DNA of 64,000 bases from Lycocorax pyrrhopterus obiensis. Lineage: Eukaryota > Chordata > Aves > Passeriformes > Paradisaeidae. The position numbers were made by a program, and so were the translations under genes. Where the stretch lies: assembly GCA_014706295.1 (NCBI GenBank), contig JACSVZ010000001.1, positions 84,008,237 to 84,072,236 on the forward strand. Reading direction: 5' to 3'. Shown in pieces: positions 59,301 through 64,000 of this stretch (positions are counted from its first letter, which is position 1; each line of letters opens with the position of its first letter). The notes under the pieces were generated by a model that was not told the origin of the DNA, searched no databases, and was given only the letters and a program-made list of their open reading frames with translations.

Positions 59301-61334
59301 ACACAGTCAGGTTAGACTTCAGATGCCACCATGGTCATCTGAAACAGTAATTTCCATCTGGGAACCAAAGTTGCTAATTTGTCAAGGTCATGCCTTCAAA
59401 TATCATGTTAGCACACACTAATGAATCCTTAGCAAATGAAATCAGGCCCTTTGGGCACCAGGTTCTGTATTTTAAATCCTCTTTCAGTTGGCATTATCTA
59501 AGATGGGCTTCCTCTGCTTCTTAATGGCATAGCTATCCTATGGGCAGAAAAGAAATCCCTGCCAGCATCTTCTCCACCAGACAGAAGTTGTTGGACATAC
59601 CAGTAATGAGTGGGGAAATCCAGCCAACAGGATGCTGCTGGAGTGAGACCAGAGCTTGCCCAGATGGAAACCACTCTAGAAGGAGAGTGACTGCCATGGG
59701 CAGTTGTTACTCCAGCACTACTTTTCCTTCCAAGTATTTATGTCCCAACTAACTTTCCCAAATTGTTTCTATTACCTTTCTTGCACCTCAGAACACACAC
59801 TTTATTTTAAGCTTTTACACAGCTAATGAAGAACTGGCTACCTGTCCTGTCTTATGATCAAATTTGGTAACAGGCTTTTGTGGACATGCCCCAAATGTTT
59901 GGCTGCACCTGGGCCTCCTATTAAGTCTGCTGTTTTGGGCAGTTCATCAACCTAGATTCTCCTCTGGGCTTTTACCCTGAGCTCTCCCTGAAATATACAG
60001 ACCTGGATGAGATTTGACTTGTGCAAACTTTTGAAAATTTAACCCTTTGATTTGTTCCTGATCGTAAAGTCAGTCTGGGGAAAGAGCATCTTATATGTCA
60101 ATATAAATATAATCAAAAATAAAATCCCCCTCTCCTCCTGAGTAGAGGGCACATTAAAAATAAAACAGTTCAGAATTGGATCTTGGCAATTCAAGAGTGC
60201 CTACTGTTTTCTTGTGACTCTGGCAATTGCTTTCCGAGGAAACCTTTTCAATACGAGAGAATACAAACTAATTTACCATTTCTGAAAAGGATAAGGTTAG
60301 CGGTTTTGCTGAAACAAACCAGTGTTTATCAACAGAGCTCAACTGCTATGTGTTATACCATGACTAGTAAACATGAGGTATGATACCATTGATTACCTGA
60401 ATGTATGTGGCTGCTTAGCACAAGTGCTGAGTGACTGGTGGAAAACTTGATTTGTTAAGCAAATGGCTTGAATAAATTAAACAACTGGGTGATCTAGCAA
60501 GAAGCCTGTCATTTTAGTTATCTTTTATTACATTTCTAGTCATTTATTTAATGCCTTGGGGTTTTTTTTTTGATTTTCAGAACTTCCAAAAAATAGTGAT
60601 ATTGGTTAAATTTATGGGCATTACTAAGAATTACCCAGAACATACAATCTGCTTCTTGGTTATATGATGACATGGAGTCTGTAAGTCCGACCAAATCAGG
60701 TGGCAGGGCTGGGACGTCCACCTACCTGGCATCAGTGACATTCAGTGGCAGTGCCTAAGCAGTGAATGTCTATCTTACTTTTTTTTAAAGACTGCAATAT
60801 GAATTAGGAAATCTGTACTGTCAAAACTAAGGGCTCAACAAAATTTCTGGGACTATTTCCTAGCCCTCCATACAGAAATGCAAGTAAAAATTGTGACCTT
60901 GTAGAAAGGATGCCTCTTGCAGATTTGACTATAGCTGTGCAGTAACTTCACTCATAAAAGATCATCAAGAAACTTCCCCCTGCCCGCACTGAAATAAACT
61001 TTTGTCACTAAACGAAATAATCCTGACTTGCATAGGCTACCCAAAGCCAGGTTTAGTTTTATGTCCCTAATACATTACAAGTAACAACCTTTCTCCCTTC
61101 TCTTATAAAGTTTGCCAGTTTTCTTTTATAGCTTTGTACTCAAGACATGGTCATAAATTTGAATTCCAAGCCATTTGCTCCAACGATCTTTTTAACATTA
61201 ACAAAAGAGTAGCAAGGAGAGAAACAAAATAAAAGAAACAAACAGAACAAGCAATGCAAAGTAAAAGGACTCTAATGAAAGCAGTAACTTACTGTAGCTA
61301 CTTTCACTATCGCTGGCATTAGAAGAAACATGTT
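44272..61334 (-). CDS. DLG2: DLG2 (PSD-93/chapsyn-110), 3' part of gene: seven joined coding exons
   Basis: DLG2 is a membrane-associated guanylate kinase (MAGUK) scaffold of postsynaptic densities. It clusters receptors and channels through PDZ domains and binds GKAP/SAPAP-type partners through its GK domain. The minus strand holds seven exons: 61334-61293, 52309-52259, 51503-51402, 50450-50278, 49560-49451, 45167-45076 and 44378-44272. Joined, they give 677 bases: a partial first codon, 224 residues and TAA. All introns are GT-AG and every phase matches its partner. Counting from the first complete codon, residues 1-30 are the hook linker and about 32-224 the GK domain. DLG2 is preferred over DLG1 and DLG4 because of [37 protein letters not shown] and [10 protein letters not shown]. 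The PDZ and SH3 exons are not in the window. Paralogue choice rests on remembered family sequences, not a search. Confidence 0.96.
45076..45167 (-). CDS. DLG2: DLG2 exon, GK domain helical segment ([10 protein letters not shown]...GEYFT)
   Basis: This 92-base exon has acceptor tttctag and donor gtatgt. Its first G completes Met. It then encodes [20 protein letters not shown] and [10 protein letters not shown], and its last G starts an Ala codon. The charged helix corresponds to the lid and late helices of guanylate kinases. [19 protein letters not shown] points to DLG2, since I recall ARKTFERA and EHF at these places in DLG1. The intron upstream (45168-49450, about 4.3 kb) holds two CR1-type fragments. 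The intron downstream is only 697 bases. Confidence 0.97.
47116..47152. repeat. Purine-rich GGAA/GGGA tract
   Basis: ggaagagaggaagggagaaa followed by ggaagggaggaaggggt, an almost pure purine run on the plus strand. Confidence 0.75.
47584..47722 (-). mobile_element. CR1 LINE 3' tail fragment (in DLG2 intron)
   Basis: gaatcacagaaacacagaat, catttatgttggaaaagacc and tccaagatcgtcaagtccaa, then cactaagtgccacgtccagg. Complement of a CR1 end, in the sense orientation of DLG2. Confidence 0.9.
48600..48965 (-). mobile_element. Old CR1/L3-type LINE fragment (in DLG2 intron)
   Basis: The plus strand aligns by recall with the complement of an old amniote CR1 reverse-transcriptase end: ggaacccagaatcaggccag, cactccagctgagacctcat and gtgctgaatttcatcttact, then gatcttatccccaaagtggg. 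It is much more diverged than the avian CR1 copies nearby, which suggests an insertion predating birds. Limits are approximate. Confidence 0.6.
49451..49560 (-). CDS. DLG2: DLG2 exon, central GK domain (GKHCILDV...EPL)
   Basis: This 110-base exon has acceptor ccaacag and donor gtgagt. It begins in phase 0 with [16 protein letters not shown] and ends with AT, the first two bases of a Met codon finished by the next exon. It encodes the strand-helix-strand segment containing [16 protein letters not shown]. Residue 155 is Trp (KSWEPL), where I recall Leu in mammalian DLG2 (KSLEPL). A single base change (TTG to TGG) would account for this. It may be a real substitution, a polymorphism or an assembly error. 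Confidence 0.96.
50278..50450 (-). CDS. DLG2: DLG2 exon, GMP-binding-like core of GK domain
   Basis: This 173-base exon has acceptor tgcag and donor gtaggt (AGG|gtaggt). It starts with AT, completing His after the previous exon's C, and encodes [17 protein letters not shown] through VRFVAER. It carries the lobe that binds GMP in real guanylate kinases: the TTRPKR loop, [10 protein letters not shown], and [13 protein letters not shown]. In DLG proteins this surface binds phosphorylated GKAP/SAPAP-type peptides. A wider open frame covers 50263-50463, but its first four residues (MFHA) and last four (VGWQ) are intronic read-through. HFVISREQ and QYNDNLYG favour DLG2 over DLG1, where I recall HFVTSREQ and QYNNHLYG. 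Confidence 0.97.
51402..51503 (-). CDS. DLG2: DLG2 exon, start of guanylate-kinase-like domain
   Basis: This 102-base exon has acceptor ttttcag and donor gtaagt. It encodes [15 protein letters not shown] followed by [18 protein letters not shown], with split Ile and His codons at its two ends. It forms the first beta strand and the loop that in true guanylate kinases is the ATP-binding P-loop. The usual GxxGxGKS/T motif is replaced by LGPMKDR, as in other DLG proteins. This agrees with the known loss of kinase activity and the conversion of the domain to a phosphopeptide-binding module. The polypyrimidine tract before the acceptor is strong (ttctttttgttttt). Confidence 0.97.
52259..52309 (-). 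CDS. DLG2: DLG2 exon, end of hook linker (GQED...PVTRQE)
   Basis: This 51-base exon has acceptor ctcatcag and donor gtaagt. It starts with GA, completing Arg, and encodes [16 protein letters not shown]. It ends with a single A that joins TT of the next exon to make Ile. The segment is the last part of the SH3-GK linker, including the beta strand (ILSYEPV) that in MAGUKs folds back onto the SH3 domain. One residue is notable: Cys at residue 19, where I recall Leu in the mammalian protein (QEDL). The exon is flanked by the largest complete intron in the window, 52310-61292, about 9.0 kb. Confidence 0.95.
52820..52970 (-). mobile_element. CR1 LINE 3' fragment (in DLG2 intron)
   Basis: atcacagactcacagaatgg, ctggggctgaaagggacttt and ctggagatcatctagtccaa, then caggttgtacaggatcatgt and aggcaggttttgaatatctt. 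Complement of a CR1 3' UTR. Faint similarity may continue to about 53040. Confidence 0.88.
55535..55681. repeat. A/G-rich low-complexity tract
   Basis: Two long purine-dominated blocks (aaaaagagaaaaaaagaaaa and aacagaagaaagaaaaagga) separated by a short mixed segment. Confidence 0.6.
57750..58365 (-). mobile_element. CR1 LINE 3' fragment with readable reverse-transcriptase end
   Basis: The longest and best-preserved CR1 in the gene region. On the minus strand 58268-57993 encodes [20 protein letters not shown] and [20 protein letters not shown], then [20 protein letters not shown], the C-terminal end of the CR1 reverse transcriptase ORF. The segment that normally lies between EEQL and KGGCSQVG is deleted. 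A second frame (57962-57759) continues with [20 protein letters not shown] and KHWSRLP, so the copy is frameshifted and inactive. The tail at 57750 is tttcatagaatcacagaaga. It lies in sense orientation inside a DLG2 intron. Confidence 0.93.
61293..61334 (-). CDS. DLG2: DLG2 hook-region small exon (42 nt, symmetric phase 1-1)
   Basis: The exon lies between an acceptor ending cttgcag and the donor gtaagt. It completes one codon with AA, encodes [13 protein letters not shown], and leaves a single A. That A joins GA of the next exon to make Arg. The serine- and acid-rich peptide belongs to the linker between the SH3 and GK domains, and DLG1 carries a closely related [13 protein letters not shown] stretch. 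The exon length is divisible by three and both flanking introns are phase 1, so skipping it keeps the frame. I recall DLG2 isoforms that pass directly from the preceding exon to RGQED, which would fit a cassette exon, but the window alone cannot prove alternative use. The upstream partner exon is outside the window. Confidence 0.93.
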
Positions 61335-64000
61335 CTGCAAGAACAGTACAGCAAATTAAAGAACATAACCAAGCACCACAGAGCTGCAGAAACGTAAAAG
61401 AACTGCCACAGTCATGCAAAGGTAGTTATGCAGAGCGGAAATAAAAACTGTGCAGTGTCATCACCTGAAAATGCTCAGATATTTTACAGAGGTAAAATGA
61501 AAGCTTTCACTCTTGTGGCATTTCAGAAAGAGACTGTATGTATTAGCTAGTGATATGTGCCATGGCAACACCATGTCTTTTTGTGGTAGACAGTAAATGA
61601 CATCTCAGACAACTTCATTTCAATGTATATTATGGTCAACTTGGATCTCACTTGATGTCTTGAGCAATTTCTTGAAATCCAAATGTCTGTTCATATTCTG
61701 CACTATCAGTGATGTGCATCATTAATGCACTGGAACTATTCCTGCTAAACTTCTAACCTGTGTCCATCTTTAATCATTGTGCACTATCCCAAAGGATTGT
61801 GCACAGTGATTAACAGATTAACATGAAAGTTGTCTTGATATCAAATATTGTAACTGTACCTGTTCTAACCTGTCCAAAAGGAAAAAAAAAAAAGAAGATA
61901 AAGCCAATGAAAAAACTAATTAAAAAAAAAAGGAAGAAGTCTTTTTCCTGACGTTGTTTAAGCTCAGGATTTGAGCTGGTGTTTGAAAACCTTTACCAGA
62001 TCAGTCTGGATGGGTGAACAGGAATACAAGAACTATCATGATTGGTCAGTCTGGTGGTTTGTCAAGTTACGTGTCCTGTTGTCCTGTTTCTGCTATCATA
62101 TTCTTGAAAGGAAGGTGCAATCCACATCATATAATGTTGCTGTTCCAAAATTGTAGTCAGCAGACTATGGACAGCAAGATCATGCTACATGCTTCCCAGG
62201 AGGTCTGCAGGACCATATTAAACAGTGTTGTCTCTGGTAGAAATGCTGATTACTTTGCATCTGGAAGGTCATGTGGCAGTTGAAACTTTTCAGCTGGTCC
62301 AGGACATTTAGAAGCCAATGGCATAATGGCTGTACAGCTGGGAGCACCCTGGGTTAATGGGAAAGACAGGAACAGTGCCAAGATCACCAATTCTCTGCAA
62401 GGTGCTGCCTTTCCCCCATGTACCAATCTAATGGCTTAGAGTTCATAGATTGGGAATGATGGGGCTACTGGAGCAGCAGAAATGAGAGGGGATGAAATCT
62501 GATAAAAGCAGTAATGGGAAATCTTGCTCTTGGGCTTAGGAAGAAGCTTTAAAAAATTCAACTTATGTTTTGAAGAAAACAGCTTAATGACTTCCAGACA
62601 TTTCATAGCAAGTTAACAAGGGTTATCTCAAGATAATGTGCTATACAGGACCCTTAACAACTTTACTTAAAAATAGCAAATATCCTTTATAGTAAGAACT
62701 GTCATCAAAAAGCATGTCTGAGTTGAAAATTAACAAAATTTGGATGGGTGAGAATGTCTAGAGGTGTGCCAGTAATTTAAAACTAGGCGCAATATATTAA
62801 TACAGGCACTACAGCCTATATAATACCTCGGTGCTACTTTTTTCCTTATCAGTTTGCAGAATTCAAGTACCTTTTAAATGGTTGGATGTTATGGCCAATT
62901 GTCTTTGTAAGGACACAGATATTCAGGAAGGTTATCAGATCTGAAGTATTTGACTTTTCTCTAGCAGGGAAGTATCTGCATTTGTTGCTAATGAGCTGCT
63001 ATGACACTTAAATGATCACAGAATGGTTAAAATTCAGGTGGCAGTGACATTTGCTGTCTATCACTGACAAAACCAGTCTTGCAGAACCATTCTTTCTTGT
63101 ACAAGAGATAAAGCTTTCATCTTTAAATTGTGAGCCACTGCATGGCCTTAAGTTAAACAATTAAAATGTCCCTTCAACAAATCAGTCAGAAACAGAATGA
63201 TTTCCAAAACTGTGTGCATGGATGTGCATTCCTGCAATTAAAAAGCACATACAAAACAGTAGGCGATGCAGCATTAACACACATTTTGCTCCAATTACTT
63301 GGTGCTTAAGAAAAGGAATAAGAACTGAGGAACAAGTAGCCAAACACATGCAAGTGGCATTTTGTTTACATTATTTAGCTCTGGATACAGGATTTAATGT
63401 AGCTATATATGTAGAAATCAGCAGCAAGTATTTAATTCTAAACTGTGAGAAAGAAAAATTGTTTCTGAGCAATGGTCTGACATATTACACATATTGCAAT
63501 GCCAAGCCTTGAGACAGGATTGCTGCATCAGAAAAAAGAATAATTAAGGTTGTGTGACAGAGAATAGGTTGCTAATGGTGAAAATTGGTCTAAAATTAGC
63601 TTTGGAGAACGCATGATCTTCTCTAACCTGCAAATGACTTCTTCCATTAGTAACAAATACTAATCTAAAATCCAGCAAAGTAACATACACTCCCATGCAA
63701 AAAGCTGAAAATGCAGAAGCAACAGCATAAACTAATTTTCTATTGATCTCCTCAGGATGTGATCATGTTAAAATGTTTAACTTTCCCTTTAGATGGAGAG
63801 GGACAAGTTGTTGCTGAAAAGAACAGTCTAGGCAGCAAAACACGTTCTAGGTATGCTACTCTACAGAACTGCCATGATGGGAACAATAACATACTGTCAG
63901 AAACAAAAGGTGTTATTACAAAAGAAGTGAAAGTGTCTGCTCGATACACTGTATGTTATTTAATACCGTCATGCAGAACAGAACGATTGAAACATTTGTA
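61335..64000 (-). other. DLG2 intron, partial (continues beyond the window)
   Basis: Upstream of the 42-base hook exon no further exon was recognised. The expected neighbour, the SH3-side hook exon carrying the FSRKFPFYKNK-type sequence, was looked for and not seen. A/T-rich, no clear repeat. Confidence 0.7.

Larger units (their letters stand above)
52310..61292 (-). other. DLG2 intron (9.0 kb)
   Basis: The intron is bounded by donor gtaagt at 61292 and acceptor ctcatcag at 52310. It is phase 1. It holds two CR1 fragments (52820-52970 and 57750-58365) and a purine-rich tract (about 55535-55681). Frames at 54667-55116 (minus, 149 aa) and 55715-56149 (plus, 144 aa) show no domain. No further hook exon was recognised, although very short exons could be missed by eye. 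Confidence 0.8.

Noticed and set aside
61198..61419. 73-aa minus-strand open frame as a stand-alone gene
   Set aside because: Only the 14-residue stretch between splice sites at 61334 and 61293 is real DLG2 coding sequence. The rest is intron read-through.
63010..63035. CR1 tail at atgatcacagaatggttaaa
   Set aside because: Only about 20 bases resemble a CR1 end and no neighbouring CR1 block is present.
1..64000. CRISPR arrays, operons, phage, plasmid or toxin systems
   Set aside because: No spaced direct repeats, no bacterial gene density or ribosome-binding sites. The sequence is vertebrate with spliced exons and LINE/SINE repeats.

Overview
This window is vertebrate nuclear DNA, almost certainly from a bird and probably from a passerine. 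It contains many CR1 LINE fragments with the typical avian 3' end, a run of ATTCTRTG-type octamers. It also carries a tRNA-Ile-derived SINE with a CR1-like tail, of the kind known from songbirds (TguSINE1 type). The only gene I can support is split by GT-AG introns. There are no bacterial operons, CRISPR arrays, phage genes or functional RNA genes.

The gene is the 3' end of DLG2 (PSD-93/chapsyn-110), a synaptic MAGUK scaffold, on the minus strand. Seven coding exons were read out: 61293-61334, 52259-52309, 51402-51503, 50278-50450, 49451-49560, 45076-45167 and 44272-44378 (stop codon TAA at 44272-44274). Together they give 677 coding bases. The reading frame is continuous across all six complete introns, which all have GT-AG ends. 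The exons encode the end of the SH3-GK 'hook' linker and the whole guanylate-kinase-like (GK) domain. The N-terminal exons (PDZ1-3, SH3) lie beyond position 64000. The first exon in the window is a 42-base, phase-symmetric small exon that could be skipped without changing frame.

Below the stop codon, about 5 kb of minus-strand sequence (roughly 44271 to 39205) is the likely 3' UTR. A candidate distal poly(A) signal is at 39227-39232. The UTR contains a fossil inverted-repeat element, two U-rich tracts and one internal A tract.

From 1 to about 39200 I find no gene, only intergenic DNA with scattered CR1 copies on both strands, one SINE, and small tandem or low-complexity tracts. The introns of DLG2 hold four more CR1-type fragments, all in the same orientation as the gene. 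One of them looks much older than the others.

I did not find a previously undescribed system. The most useful points for follow-up are the small hook exon, the 3' UTR layout, the fossil repeat inside the UTR, and the SINE as a lineage marker. All long open frames outside the DLG2 exons look like chance ORFs or decayed CR1.
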